A stretch of 64,000 bases of DNA from Rutpela maculata (Eukaryota > Arthropoda > Insecta > Coleoptera > Cerambycidae): contig OW386291.2 in NCBI GenBank assembly GCA_936432065.2, forward strand, positions 24,901,821-24,965,820, given 5' to 3'. How positions within the stretch are numbered: position 1 is the first letter of the stretch; each line of letters opens with the position of its first letter. Shown here in pieces: positions 11,480-23,634 of the stretch. The notes beneath the pieces were generated by a model. The model ran no database searches, was not told where the DNA came from, and worked only from the letters and a program-made list of their open reading frames with translations. A program made the translations under genes and the position numbers.

Positions 11480-12123
11480 TAATCGGAGGAATATGTGATT
11501 CCCCACTACCACTTTGTTTAGTGTACATATAACATATAAGTTTCACGAACTAATTTGGATTATGGAATATATGAAACATTTCAGATTTTGATTTCTGCCA
11601 TTTTTTGAGAATATACTCTCAAATTTCCAGCGAGTTCAAAGAATTTCCGAATCCAAATCCATTGGACAATTAGTGTTTTTGTAGAAAAATGTCTATAGTT
11701 TCGTCTGCTTGATTTGCGATGACATGCTCGTTTTATTTTCCCGGTTATTAAACTCAAACACACCACTAATATTGAATCAGGTAATTTATTTTGTATGATT
11801 TTTCGATAGTCCCAGAAATACTTGATATTTTGTTTCATTAATATATTCTTTCAAAACCGAATCGATTTCTTTTGCGAGAATGAACTAAACAGCAAAAAAT
11901 ATTTGAATTTTCTGAACTGACTTTCGCAGAAATCGTAAAGTGCATCGTAAAACGTAACAAGTTTTTTATTATTAAAGATAGGAGGCTGATGCTGGAATAA
12001 TGTGGGGTTTAAAGATCAAAGACATTTTTTTATTTGGAACATTTTTTATGTGATTGTTAGCTTTTCCAAACTAAAACTGGCAACAAAAATTCGAATCTGG
12101 TAGAAAATTTGATGGAAGAATCT
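11480..12123. other. Non-coding intron DNA
   Basis: No repeat ends or coding signal are recognised between the right end of the Tc1-like element and the MITE starting at 12124. Confidence 0.4.
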
Positions 12124-12679
12124 CCCTAATAGCACACGATGTCTGCCGGGCATCCGTTTTATGTCCATTTAATGTACTGACGCCCATGGACATAAATTGG
12201 ACGACCACCGTACGTCTGTGATCGGATTTACTTTTAAATTGTACGGAATGGACTTCCTCTGAATGTCCATTTTATATACGGGAAGTATGTACATTTTATG
12301 TCCATGTAGAGACAGGAGATGAACGTCCATTTCGTGTCCGTTGATTTAAGACGTCATAATTACAATGTCAATGTTAGTATTACTCAACAAAAAAACGTAG
12401 CAAAATTGTTTCTCAATTTTACAATGTTTTTATTTAATTTTAATCTTTTTTGTAAATTAATGATATTATTTGATACTAAACGTTTATTAAACATCCAAAT
12501 ACTTTCTACATTTTGAAATAAATAGCTATATTAGTCTAAGATCCGGCAACTTATTTGTGCAGGTATCGAGTTCTTTTAATAAAATTAGATTAAAATGAAA
12601 AATTAATGATAACATAATAAATTACAACCAAAATCTAGCCGTTGCCTACTTCCAGTCTTTCAGTAAGTATCATATAAGT

Positions 12680-13345
12680 TCAGTGGCCGAGTGAGTGAAA
12701 GCGTTTACTTACAAACTCTACGACAACTTCTTCTTTCCCCACCTTTAATCCTCACCAAAAACTACAACCAACCCCTCTCTATTCAATCTATTTGTTTTTA
12801 CCTTTTTTGTTCCTTGCCCATTTTTTGTCTCTAAATTCAGTCTCGACCAATAAATTCTTAACAAACAACAATTTCACATAACATTACACACTTTTAACTA
12901 TCCACGACACGTTCCTGGCGTCAGGAAGACTACCAGGGTGGAATTGTCTCAAACGGGTTTTTTCGTTGAGTTTTGTTTTCCCGTGCCAGCAATCAAAATT
13001 TTTAAGTGTTCGCGTGTGCGCGAAATCGATAGTTTTACAGTTTTAATTTTAATTATTTTTAAGTACCCTCGTGTACTACGTTGCACAATACTGTTAAATT
13101 TAAGCCTTTCCCTATTAGGCAGGAGTTTTAACTCACAATTAATTTTCGTCATCGCCAAACCGGACCCTCCCCGCCCAACCTCACACCCACCTCGGCGATG
13201 TTCGCCGTGGTTGTCTGGCTGGCTCCGGGTCGGACTCTGGAATGACGCATTATTGTATGTGAATATTAATAAATGCTTGTTGTTGTTGTTGTTGTTGTTT
13301 ACTTACAAATCAGGAGGTTAGCGGTTCGATCCCTAGTCATTCCGT
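12680..13345 (+). mobile_element. tRNA-derived SINE head, split by a retroposon
   Basis: The flanks joined across the 12716-13296 insertion look like a pol III tRNA-like head: an A-box-like GTGGCCGAGTGAG at about 12682 and a B box GGTTCGATCCC at about 13322. Whether it was ever a SINE rather than a decayed tRNA gene cannot be settled here. Confidence 0.5.
12716..13296 (+). mobile_element. Retroposon with (TTG)n tail and 13-bp target-site duplication
   Basis: The insertion is bounded by GTTTACTTACAAA at 12703-12715 and again at 13297-13309. It ends AATAAATGC followed by TTG repeats, which marks target-primed retroposition on the + strand. The 3' part shares GC-rich words with 6630-6835. The open frame within is not supported as a gene. 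Confidence 0.82.
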
Positions 13346-13693
13346 TTTTTTATGATATCCCTCGGAGATGTACAAATATTGTTCAAGGTTGTGACATTTG
13401 GACGTCCCTCGGATGCCCGTCGGATGTACTTTAAACCGAAAACGAACGTGCATTTAATGTCATGTATGTCCATTGAGGACGTCCTTCAGATATCCATAGG
13501 ACAATGTTGTGCTATTAGGGCTGTTTTTCATTTCTGTATATTGTGTATCCCCAGCTTTAAAATGCATCTTAGCGATAACTACTACTCAGAGTTATCATAA
13601 CTAAGTCAATTTTAATCACTAGCCCAGAAAAAATGACCGAAATATTGTTGAAACTTTTAAAAATCCATAACACTTTTTTTTTGTTTTCCACAG

Positions 13694-14030
13694 AAATATC
13701 AGTCCGGTAGAGAACTTAGCTGTATCTTTGGCTGCCCTGGGTGAAGGATGGCACAACTACCACCACGTTTTCCCTTGGGATTACAAAACTGGAGAACTAG
13801 GAAACGTGTACAATCCCTCTACCACGTTTATCAACTTTTTTGCAAAATTAGGTTGGGCGTATGAATTGAAAAGTGTTTCCAAACAAATGATAGCAAGAAG
13901 AGCTAAAAAGTGCGGGGATGGAAGTCATCCACAGATCTGGGGTTATGGAGATTCAGATATCGAAAAAGAGGATATGGACGAATTGGAAACTATGGCGGAA
14001 GAAAAGGGTTTTTTGGAAAAAGAGGATTAG
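13694..14030 (+). CDS. Acyl-CoA delta-9 desaturase, terminal exon
   Basis: This last exon starts after a TTTTCCACAG acceptor and completes the Lys codon begun in the 5116-5301 exon, giving PYDKNISPVENLAVSLAALG. It carries the third histidine box HNYHH within GEGWHNYHHVFPWDY, which binds the di-iron centre, then YKTGELG and a long cytosolic tail with SHPQIWGYGDSDIEKEDMD. A TAG stop closes it at 14030 after an acidic tail ending FLEKED. The length and tail agree with insect delta-9 desaturases, so the gene is not truncated at its 3' end. Expression and substrate (palmitate versus stearate, or pheromone precursor) cannot be told from this exon. Confidence 0.95.
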
Positions 14031-15581
14031 ATGCGGATGTACAATACTTCGCTACGTAGAGAGAAATATTATATTTGTTTATTATTTAAATGCTACACTG
14101 TTCCAAAAATATATTTTATTTAGTAAAAAGAAAAATTTCCAACTTACCAAATCTATAAGTCGAATTTGTTTTGATTTAAAGACTATTGTCGGATAAGAAT
14201 AGCGATTTGGCCCACATAACTAATTGATTACTGTACACAACTTTCACCGCCCCCCTCCCCCCCCTGGTGGCCTAAAAAACCTGTTTTTATTTTTTTTATT
14301 TCGTTACCTAGGGCCCGCAGCATCCTTAACAAATTCAGGTGCTTAGGGTAAACACGTAAACACAGTTATTCTAATTCATTTTTGTCCACATTACTCGAAC
14401 CCTTTCCTTATACAAATCCTTAAAACATTGAAAAATGTTTTTCTCTAAAAATGAGATAGGAGCACCCCTAGATAGTTGATCAAAAGTGTATTTTGGTCCA
14501 AGAAATATATCAAATTTTTGTAGCCCATGAAAATTGGTGCCTCATACCTGAAATTTAAAAAAAACTATCGAATTCTTAGATGCACTTCTACGTAGTTTTA
14601 AAGAAGTATGTTAAGAATTTTTTTAATGGAGGAAAGGGGGGGGGAAGAAAGTGTGAAAAAAGTGAATTTAAATAACTCCAATTTCTTTATACATTTTGTT
14701 TTTTTTTTCTTTGGTAAAGGTTCGTGCACTAAGTTATAAAATAAACAATAAACAATAAAACAGAGAGAGATGTTGAGCACTTTTTTACCATACCAATGTA
14801 ATGAAACCACTTACCTATAGCCCAATTGTTTCCTTGTGCCAAATCACTAATCTTGTCTGGAAAATGGCCTTTATTATTCTATTTTTCATGTTGAAATGTG
14901 TTTTTTGTACATTTACGAGAATTCATGTTTATTTATATGTTCGTTGGTCACTATGTTCGTTGGGAAAAAAATTTTTCTTTTACTAAATGGACTGAATCAG
15001 TTTCTATATATGCTACTAAATCAAAGAATACTTAAAACATGACTGTGTATGTCATTTTTAATAGGGCATTCGTAATTTATCTTTATTCCAAATATTTTAG
15101 TATGTTATGTGAAAATGTTTTGTTGAGTATTAATGTATACAAATTTAGTTTATGGCAAGTACAAAATAATCTAAAACTTATTTATTTTATTTTGGAAACT
15201 GTACATATTTAGGATGGTGCGAAAATTCGGGAACCAATTGTGTGCCATTATACAAAATTAATATAGATGATGGAAAAAGTTCACGTTGTCAAAAGTGATT
15301 AAAACTAAATTATTTTGAATCTCTGAAAGAATGTGTGCATGAATGAACAGTATTATTTCATTAAAACTCATACCCACGCAAGAATTTTTATGACGATCTG
15401 TTATGGTCGTTCAAGTGTCAAACAGAAAACTAGTAAAGTACTTCTCGAGATGAAGTTATTGTATTTTTTGTTGATAGATATTTGCATTTCCAACATAAAC
15501 CATTAGCCATTGGTGAAGATAATTTGCAAATTATTTTAGAATGACCTCCACAATAGTCTGTGTAAAGAAGGCAAAAATAGT
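14031..15581 (+). other. Desaturase 3' UTR and flanking non-coding DNA
   Basis: No further coding signal. AATAAA-type poly(A) signals are at about 14739 and 14748, some 700 bases after the stop, but AT-rich DNA makes them weak evidence. No repeat ends were recognised before the palindrome at 15582. Confidence 0.4.
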
Positions 15582-17191
15582 GTAAATATTTCGTGCAAAG
15601 ACGAGAATACCCCCGTCTTCGATGGTGCTGAGGACAATGCAAGTGGTGGGAGAAGTTTTTGACGGCCGCAACCCCCTGAAACCACCAAAAACCACCCTTT
15701 ATGTTTTCATATAAACGGCTCTGGGGAGTGATTTATCGACGGGTTATACTTGAAATAACATGAAAGGAGGTAAGGAGAGTAAGTGGAATCCAGACTGCAG
15801 GCCTAGGCCTAGGGGGTTGATTAAACTTAAACCCTCCCGAGGGGTGAAAAATCTTTTTTTTTTTCAAATGATTCGGTTCAAACGCGTATCTCCCCGTTTT
15901 CGGGGTCGCTGATCACGGGAAAATATTCGTTTTTAGCTCCAACCTCTTCTCATCCCTCAAACGGGCAGAAACCACCCCTCACTCACCAGAAAGCATGCTA
16001 TCCAAGATTTATAAGTTTTCGACACATAATCGTTATTCCTGTGCATATCCCTTCATTTTCCATGGAAGAGAAGGTGGTAGCGACTTCGGGGATTGCTTCA
16101 ACCCTTCAAAGGGGAGCAAAATTCATTAATTACACTTTGGATCGTCAATACGCCCTCCCCCGGTTTCGCAGGCGCTGATCACGATCACGAAAATATTCAC
16201 CTTCATCTCCGACTCTCCTCAACTCCTATAATGGACGGAAACTTACCCTCATGCACCAGTTATCGCTGGGGCGATAATTGTGTAGGTTGCTGAGTTCGAG
16301 TATAATGATTTCTTCATCGGGGAGTAATGAATAATACATTTTGTCGTCAATGGCAAAATGTTGTTTATTCAAAGAATTACATGAAAATATTTTTATGACG
16401 AAATAAATTATTTGCTTACAATTAATTTTAAAAAAACCTAAGTCATTTATAAATAGCATAATTTATTATTCATTACTCCCCGACGAAGAAATCATTATAC
16501 CTTACTCAGCAACCTACACAGTCATCGCCACAGCAGTAACTGGTGGATGAGGGTAAGTTTCCGTCCATTATAGGGGTTGAGGAGAGTCGGAGATGAAGGT
16601 AAATATTTGTATCGTGATCAGCGCCTGCGAAAACGGGGGAGGGCGTATTTACGATCCAAAGTGTAATTAATGAATTTTACACCTCTTGGAAAGGTTGAAG
16701 CGACCCCCGAGGTCGCTACCACCTTCTCTTCCATGAAAAATGAAGGGATATGCGGAATAACGATAATGTGCCGAAAAACTTATAAATCCTGGATAGCATG
16801 ATTTCTGGTGAGTGAGGTGGTTTCTGCCCGTTTGAGGGATGCGGAGAGGTTGGAGCTAAAAACGAATATTTTTCCTCCTCCCGAAAACAGAAGGATACGC
16901 GTTTGAACTGAATCATTTAAAAAAAAAAAAAGGTTTTCCAACCCTCGGGAGGGTTTAAGGCCTGCTGGCTGGATTCTACTTACTCTATAAGTTATTTTAA
17001 GTAAAACCCGTCGATAAATCACTCCCCAGACCTGTTTTATATATGAAAATATAAAGGGATCTATCAAAGGGGTGGTTCTTGGCCGTTTCAGGGAGTTGCG
17101 GCGGTCAAAAACATATCCCACCACGTGCATCGAGTTCAGCACTCTCGAAAACGGGGGGAGAGGTAATCTCGTCTTCGCACGAAATATTTAC
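15582..17191. repeat. Large fold-back element, 1.6 kb, arms about 750 bp
   Basis: The left arm (15582 to about 16336) and right arm (about 16464 to 17191) are reverse complements with scattered mismatches and small indels. Outer ends read GTAAATATTTCGTGC inward. The arms are GC-richer than the surroundings. The centre (about 125 bp) is AT-rich. Peptides seen on both strands are mirror images of the arms, not genes. Class is unknown: a fold-back MITE or solo-arm pair of a larger element. Confidence 0.82.
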
Positions 17192-17399
17192 AAAAAAAGT
17201 CGTCTTATAACACAATATTTAGACCTTCTACCCTGAACTACTACACGAATTTAATAACTGCAACGAATCCGATGCTTTCCAAAAGGAATGAACAGAAGCT
17301 TTGTCTTTTGTTCATCTACCTTTTTTTTTTAACTTACTATATTACTACATAGGACGTAAGATTATGTGTAATATACTTATAATTTTATATTTCATTTTA
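17192..17399. other. AT-rich non-coding segment
   Basis: Nothing recognised beyond simple T and A runs. Confidence 0.4.
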
Positions 17400-19010
17400 A
17401 CATATCCGTAAATTTATCTTTCCTAAGTTATCTTTCCCTAAAACGCAGTTGTGGTTGGTATTTAGATTCCATATATGTTCTTATTGCATGAGACTCTCTT
17501 CATCTAGACCTAAGATTTTTGTCAATACCCCAGGATTTGTATCTACCCATCCATTCAATCATAGGCTTCTAAGATCTTCTCAGAAGCGATCTTCTCTGCT
17601 TTCGAGGGTGTTAAAACTACTTGTTTTGTGGTGTAGCCTGCTAATGGCCTTTACTCATGCTACCAGCTCTTTAGCTCTTTCTTTGCGAATAGTTATAAAC
17701 TTTTTCGCTTATCTTTGACCTAGAGTTGTGTTCCACCCTCCCATTTTCTTGCATTCCGCACTGAGTGCTGTCCCACAGACTATTCAGATTCAATGAATGA
17801 CAATTTAGCATCTTGCCTTGCAAAGGCATCTGCAATCTCAGCGCCAGTTATTGCTTTCTACTCCTTAATACCCTGGCACCCACATCATTTAATGTGCTTT
17901 ACCCAGGCGTTTCTAGACTCAAAAGTAAATGAACTTGCTTTAAGTGCTGAAATCTGGAAGTATGTTGATTTTTGCTCCTGATGTATCTTTTTAAATATAT
18001 TTGCCCCACAAGTTGACAGAGCCAAAGTGTCGATTCTTCTGGTAAAAGGGAGGAATTTCCATTGTTGCACGATTCGCTTTGCGCACGGTTCCTGGTTGCT
18101 CTGTATTTGACATTTTGTTAGAGATTTAACACACTGTTTCACTAACGTGACTAATACGAAAACTCCTTCTGATCACATCGGGTGCAACCAATAAAAGCGT
18201 GTAATCAGAAGAAGGTATTTATTTAACGAAAATTTAACAAAAAGAGTTTACAATTGCACTAAGTTCGCGCATGAGAGGTGAAACCTTTGAGGTTTGGAAT
18301 ATGACTGACTGTATCTGGTTACGCAAGTACCAGAGTACAAGAGAGAAGTAATGAACTGGATTTTCCTACTTTAATTAGGATCGCCTATTATGGTCGTTTA
18401 TTGCCGTACAACTGTCGGCTTTCTTGATTCAGGGCTTAAACGTGCCAATATTATAAATTATGCAATTATGCATGTTGGAAAGTACCCTACACCTACTTTA
18501 TTCTTGATGTTGTTTTAGTTCTACAGTCTATCTTTCTATCTCATACTTTGTAGTTAAATTTTTTTTATATAGTTTAGCAGATTCGAGGTAGAGATTCAAT
18601 TACTTTATTGCTTCTCTGTTAAGAGCTAAAATTCTATTCCAGAGTTTCTTCTGTGTCCGGTAAAAAAGTAATATGTATTGGGCTTGTTCTAAAAGCTCCT
18701 GTACCTAGCCTTGGAGCGGTGTTCTGTATAGGGTAGTAGTTTAAGTCATGAAGGACGTGCTGAAGAGTATACTATGGAACCACAATCCATTTTGAGCAAG
18801 ACGAGTGTTTTGTAAGTAGCTCCCCATTTGACACTAAACAGACACCTCAATACATTAAGTGTGGACTTGCACTTGTCTACCGGATCTTGGATATGAATTT
18901 TCCAGGTCAGCTGTTTATCGAACATTCGAGTCTTTAAAAATCTACAGTTTCGATAGTTACTAATGCAATTTTTATCAGAATGATTAGACACTCTTGGAAA
19001 CTGCATACGC
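17400..19010 (-). pseudogene. Non-LTR retrotransposon ORF2 remnant (RT thumb and RNase H)
   Basis: On the - strand, 19006-18746 encodes the end of a reverse transcriptase with FLKTRMFDKQLTWKIHIQD, then GATYKTLVLLKMDCGSIVYS, the conserved region after the palm. Further downstream, 18142-17750 encodes an RNase H-like tail with CGCQGIKE and EIADAFARQ, the remnant of the usual GH-GI-GNE-AD-LA-- pattern. Several stops and an unexplained 600-base gap (18150-18740) break it. An RNase H after the RT places it in the I/R1/LOA side of the LINEs. Dead. Confidence 0.72.
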
Positions 19011-20551
19011 TAAAATTCATTTTACAGTGATAAAAGTATTAATAATGATCACTTTTGACAACATGGACATTTTACATACCACTACTTATGATACATGCTA
19101 TATTCAATGTGCTTTAACGTGGCCTTTGCTAAAAATTATTCATTATTATTCTAGAGATAACTATGTGAAAACCATGTATGTACCATTTTCTTCAATATTG
19201 ATTTAACAAAATTAAATTAGTAAATATGACAAGGTGTCAAATTTTAAAGATAATATTTGACTGTTCAGATATGGGGTTGGAATCCTCAAGATGACCTAAA
19301 CAATGAATAAGTAGGTGGTGTCTAAACATCTGATATCACATGCTTTACTGTCACCCAAGTAATCATCTGGAGATAGGCGTAGAATGTTGCGTACATCGGC
19401 TTAGGAAATTTTTAGCCGTATTGAGCTCTAGTCGGTATATGTAAAGCTACTGAGATCTGACAAATTTAGTTCTTGGGTTTTTTCGTTTGAAAATTAGTTT
19501 TATTAATCTTCTAAAAGAAAATGTAAAATGAGATAGAACTTATTTTTATAAACAGTAACAATTAAATTGCTGAAATAATCAAAATGGAAAAAAGTCAAAA
19601 CATTTACATGACATATTTTAAGAACGTGGTTTCTTGAGCTACTAAATCTACCACATGGTTATTACTTAATGTAACTAAAACATTTTTTCAAAGTTCTCTA
19701 GGAAAAATAGATCTGTTCTGTACATATTTAAACTGTGAAGATGGCATGGAACTTAACCGTATGGCCTTGGAGGCACGAAAGTTATGTCCAGCTATCTAGT
19801 AGAGAGATCCTGCTTCCATCACCTACTGGCTTCTCAAAGAGTTCTCTGTTTGGAGACGAATGAAACTTCTTTTTTTCAAAATTGTATGCAGAATATATTT
19901 CGAAGGACTTATACAAATCATTTAGTCATTTTGAGACATCCAACTTTTGGTAAACGAAATATGAAGCAATGGCATAAAATATTTGATCAAAATGGCACAT
20001 ACATTCTTGTGATATAGAGTCATATGAACCTTAAAATATAAGTGATGCTGCACAATTATTAATATGCTATATAATTTAATTAAAAATCTACCCATGTAAC
20101 CGGCTACATTTTTAATGAAATATAAGATATATAATATATAAGCAGAAGTGCCGTTTCACTTAAAACTAAGGGTGATTTTGATGAAATGATTGTAATACGT
20201 ACCCATTAATTTTTTGAGAAACTTTTTTATTTCCATTTTTATTTTCGTCAAAATCGCCATTTCTAATACATGTATTTTTAATATTGTGATGTATTTTATT
20301 GAAATATTTTGAAATGATGTTAATGTTTTATAAATAAAGTATTGTTTGTTATGAATAGTTTTCTTTGTTAGAAGCTTCTCTAAATGTTTAACAGGAACAT
20401 CATAATCTATGTAGGGGAAATTTAGATGTCTGCTGATATGTTCGGAAAAGAAATATTTCGTTTTTTGAATCTATTGTCAGTTTTTACAGGAAATTAATTT
20501 ACTATATATAAAATAAAATACCTATAGCCTATATTTTTAGATGATTTTAAC
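19011..20551. other. Non-coding AT-rich DNA
   Basis: No supported gene or complete repeat. Short frames here lack any family match I recognise. Confidence 0.4.
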
Positions 20552-20886
20552 TTAAGGCTAGGATTTTGCAGAGTGAGAGGAAAATATGCGTTTATTTTCG
20601 ATTTATTATAAATTTTTAAAAATCCAAACCTAGTAAAATTTTTAAAACTATTTTAGATACTTGCTATAGTTCTAACGAATACAACTATATATATTTTCTA
20701 TTGTAAATTTCTGTTGTACTTGAATATCGTAGTCAATGAAAATGGTTCCTAATTTCATTATAGAGCAATGGGAAGTATCTGAAACTATTTTGTAAGATTG
20801 CACTATTTATGATTTTTTTAAATATTTGTAATAAACCGAAAATATGGGCATATTTCCCTCTCACTCTACAAAATTCTACCCTCAAG
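20552..20886. repeat. Palindromic MITE with TTTTGCAGAGTGAGAGG ends
   Basis: The ends read TTAAGGCTAGGATTTTGCAG and, reverse-complemented, TTGAGGGTAGAATTTTGTAG; both go on GAGTGAGAGG. The arms contain ATATGCGTTTATTTTCGATT-type words. A second copy in reverse orientation is at 53166-53490, with its far end at 56997-57065. Confidence 0.78.
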
Positions 20887-21812
20887 GTGATAATGTCCTA
20901 TGAACATGAACCTAGAATTGGAAATATTCACATTTGTAATCGTGGTCGCACGCAAGAAGTGTTTTAAATGGACCAAAAAAAATGAGCAGTTTGGTGATGA
21001 CATCAACATTACTTTCAAATAAAATATAAACTTAAATATCTCCGAAACTAGTAATCCTACATAAATATAAAACAAAAACAAATTAATTCCCACTATTCCC
21101 AGAGATATTTACAAAGTAACAAACATTCTACGTTTTTTCGAAAATCCCTATAGTTTAAAATTAAATTTATTTCTAAATCTTATTTTCTAAGTATATAAGA
21201 GTCCTATACTTCTTTAATTCCTGATGACTTACATTAACAAAATGGTCACGTTTTAATTAAAAAAATATTGTCTCATCTTCTCGATAAGTTGTCGCAATTC
21301 AGCATATGCTATCTACTCAAGTAGCACAAATATGTTATTCAGCTAAGACGACCAATATGCAGCCACTAAAACGTTTCAACGTTTTTGTTTAGTTATATTT
21401 TGGTCATCTTATTTGGTTTGGTTATAAAGACGTTTTCAAGATGTCATATATGAGCAAGAAATTAAATAGCAACAATGGTAAGTCCAAATACTGCCATTCT
21501 AGCTATAAAAATGACTAGAATATATGTTTTTGTTATTAATATAGTGTTCATATCCAAACTATTACTAAGAAAATAGCTTAAACATGATTATATTAGTTAT
21601 GCTCTAATCCGGCGGTTTTCTTAGCTGTTATTACCGCGTTATCACTAAAACAGTAGTGAAAAAATATCCTTATTAAATGACTACTTTAGAAGTAATTTTG
21701 CACACATTAAAATTTAAATTGAGGCTAAACGGCAAGATAAAAATATATCTTAAAAACAATTATTCATCATGTTGAAAACTTTATATATACGCAAATAAAT
21801 TTTATATCAACA
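20887..21812. other. Non-coding AT-rich DNA
   Basis: No supported gene. A weak inverted similarity around GACGACCAATATG/ATTTTGGTCATC (21345-21420) may be a decayed small element. Confidence 0.35.
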
Positions 21813-22060
21813 GGTGATAGGTTTGGGGAATAATACATATCTGGGACGTACGATTAGTGATTAATTTCGTACATAATTTGTGTCTGTATTAAAAAAAGTG
21901 TGTTTTTGTGTGTTGCATATTTTTTTGCAAACTTTTAAGGTGTCAAGTAAGCGACAGGTTTGAGGAATAATACATATCTTGGGAAGTGCAATTAGTGATT
22001 AATTACGTACATAATTTGTATTTGTATTAAAAGGAGTGTGTTTTTGTGGTGTTGCATTCT
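21813..22060 (+). repeat. Two direct copies of a 138-bp unit
   Basis: Copies begin about 21815 and 21953 with GACAGGTTTGAGGAATAATA-like sequence and continue through GTGATTAATTNCGTACATAA and GTGTGTTTTTGTG. They are diverged by about 15 percent. Confidence 0.7.
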
Positions 22061-22502
22061 GCATTATAAAAGCTGTAATAAACTGGCGAGGGGCTGATTC
22101 AAACGACTTTCTTCGAAAATCTGAGAAGTGATTATACATCTAAACCCTTGAAACTGTCGACCGCTGTCACCGTAAATTTATAGCAATAATGGTGTTATTC
22201 CTCAAGAAAAACAGAGTTTCTTAGATAAACAAGCATTGATTTGGGTAATAAATGGACAATCTGATCAGTGGCGTACTATTGGCTTAATACGCCGGGGGCT
22301 GAATTTCTTGCAGTTCAATGGAAATGCATAGTTTTTCTCAGAAAATGGTATCTATACACAAGAATGATGAATCGAATACAGAACATAGGACCAAAAAATC
22401 AAAGAAACGGGGGAACGAATCAGGGGCAATAAAGCGGCGGCAGGGGGCATACAGAAAAAATGATAACACATACTCGAGAAGAGGTATACCACAGCAACAG
22501 TG

Positions 22503-23230
22503 GAGATAAACTGGAGGAAGGAGAGAAAGCAAAAAATGAATGAATCAAATTAATACAAGAAGACCCTTCAATAAGCCACCATCCAAGGAATAACTGCTAG
22601 AAATCACGGTAGTGATAATAATTAAAATTAAACTCGAAATAATCAATGAGGTATTGTTGATATACTGCGTCAGGGCTGAGTTCCCACAGCACTTCAGCGG
22701 AGGGATGCCTAGTGAAGGTTTCTTTCAGAAAAATGGTGTTCTCTAAGAAAACACACACATACGTCGATAATCTCCTAATCGTTGCAGAAAAAGAAGAAGA
22801 GTTGGACCAGCGGAGAGGAACAGCAAAGGAGAGAATCAAAACGGCACAAAGGGTAACATACCGTTCTTTGAGAAAAATAAACTATTATAGGACCTTACCA
22901 AATGTATGTACATAGCCGTCGTATGGCCAACGATGATATATGGAGTCAAAAACGCGGCAACAACAAAAGCCAACAGAAGAAGATTTTGAGAAGAGCAGAA
23001 AGGGCATCGTCCAACTAAACAACAAGACGAAAACAGCGACACAAAACATCAACATTATAGAAATATACGCAATGAAGTATTGGGGACACACCCAAGGAAG
23101 GGACCCAACACATTTAATGAAGAAGGCGCTAGCACCGAACAACAACAAACTAAAAATAGGGAGACCATGCTACAGTGGAGGAAGACAATTGAAAGGATCA
23201 GGATCAATAAATGAACACCACTAACAAATC
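22503..23230 (+). pseudogene. RTE/BovB-like non-LTR reverse transcriptase C-terminus, degenerate
   Basis: After frame changes the + strand encodes VDNLLIVAEKEEELDQ (normally after YADD), then a segment reading AVVWPTMIYGVKNAATTKA, the conserved PT-LYG-E-W-LTK region, and YWGHTQGRDPTHLMKKAL, matching the usual -FGH--R-D--R--K--L tail. Numerous stops and shifts show it is dead. The region 22503-22830 is repeated in reverse at 1-395. Confidence 0.62.
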
Positions 23231-23429
23231 ACAAGGATATATACTCTGCCACAATCGGAAACCGAGGAATCAGATGACTCAGAAAAAAGAAGATTCGAAG
23301 AAGCAGAAACCCAAAAAGAGGAGCAAAAACACTCCATATTACGACACAACATGGCAACATATTTCACAAGAAGAGTCAGAATAGGCAGAAGTCCAGAACC
23401 AAACACACAAAAAAGGGAGCTTAAACGCT

Positions 23430-23634
23430 CCCTCACGACACAATGCGGTAATGCATCTCACAATTACCTACACCTCCCATCCCACACTCCTTTACCATGC
23501 GCCATGTGGCTCTCGCTACTGACAACAAGCATGACCTTAGTCCAACCCAGCGTGGAAGTAGCAGGCCCAGCTGTATACCTGGGAGTGGCAGCAATGCCTA
23601 CCGCACGCTGGTAAATCAATCAATCAATCAAGAG
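23430..23634 (+). mobile_element. Retroposon 3' tail with (AATC)n end
   Basis: A GC-richer block with ACCTACACCTCCCATCCCAC ends in AATCAATCAATCAATCAAG. A simple tetranucleotide repeat at the 3' end is the usual mark of some non-LTR elements. It directly follows the RTE-like remnant and may be its 3' UTR. Confidence 0.5.

Larger units (their letters stand above)
12124..13520. mobile_element. MITE with CCCTAATAGCACA ends, GGATATCC-family
   Basis: Left end CCCTAATAGCACACGATGTC; reverse complement of the right end CCCTAATAGCACAACATTGT. Inside are many GGACGTCC/GGATATCC-type and TGTCCATTT words near both ends (12130-12350 and 13380-13510). These words relate it to the loci at 29351 and 41443. The centre is occupied by a tRNA-like SINE with a retroposon inside. 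Confidence 0.7.
5302..13693 (+). other. Desaturase intron, 8.4 kb, loaded with transposons
   Basis: The intron has a GTAAGT donor at 5302 and a TTTTCCACAG acceptor ending at 13693, between two exons that join in phase. Most of the length is explained by insertions: a Tc1-like element at 5901-11479 with two further insertions, and a MITE at 12124-13520 with a split SINE inside. From 5302 to 5900 nothing else is recognised. Confidence 0.88.

Noticed and set aside
12938..13321. A 127-residue + strand frame
   Set aside because: Lies wholly in a retroposon 3' region ending in (TTG)n, which gives the poly-Leu end.
15430..17142. Several 60-120 residue frames on both strands
   Set aside because: Mirror images produced by the fold-back palindrome, with no family resemblance.
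18163..18490. Possible solo LTR near the AATAAAAGCG segment
   Set aside because: No matching TG...CA ends, PBS or second copy in the window.
22885..23436. Cys- and Phe-rich frames on the - strand
   Set aside because: Antisense of a degenerate LINE coding strand; no membrane protein family fits.
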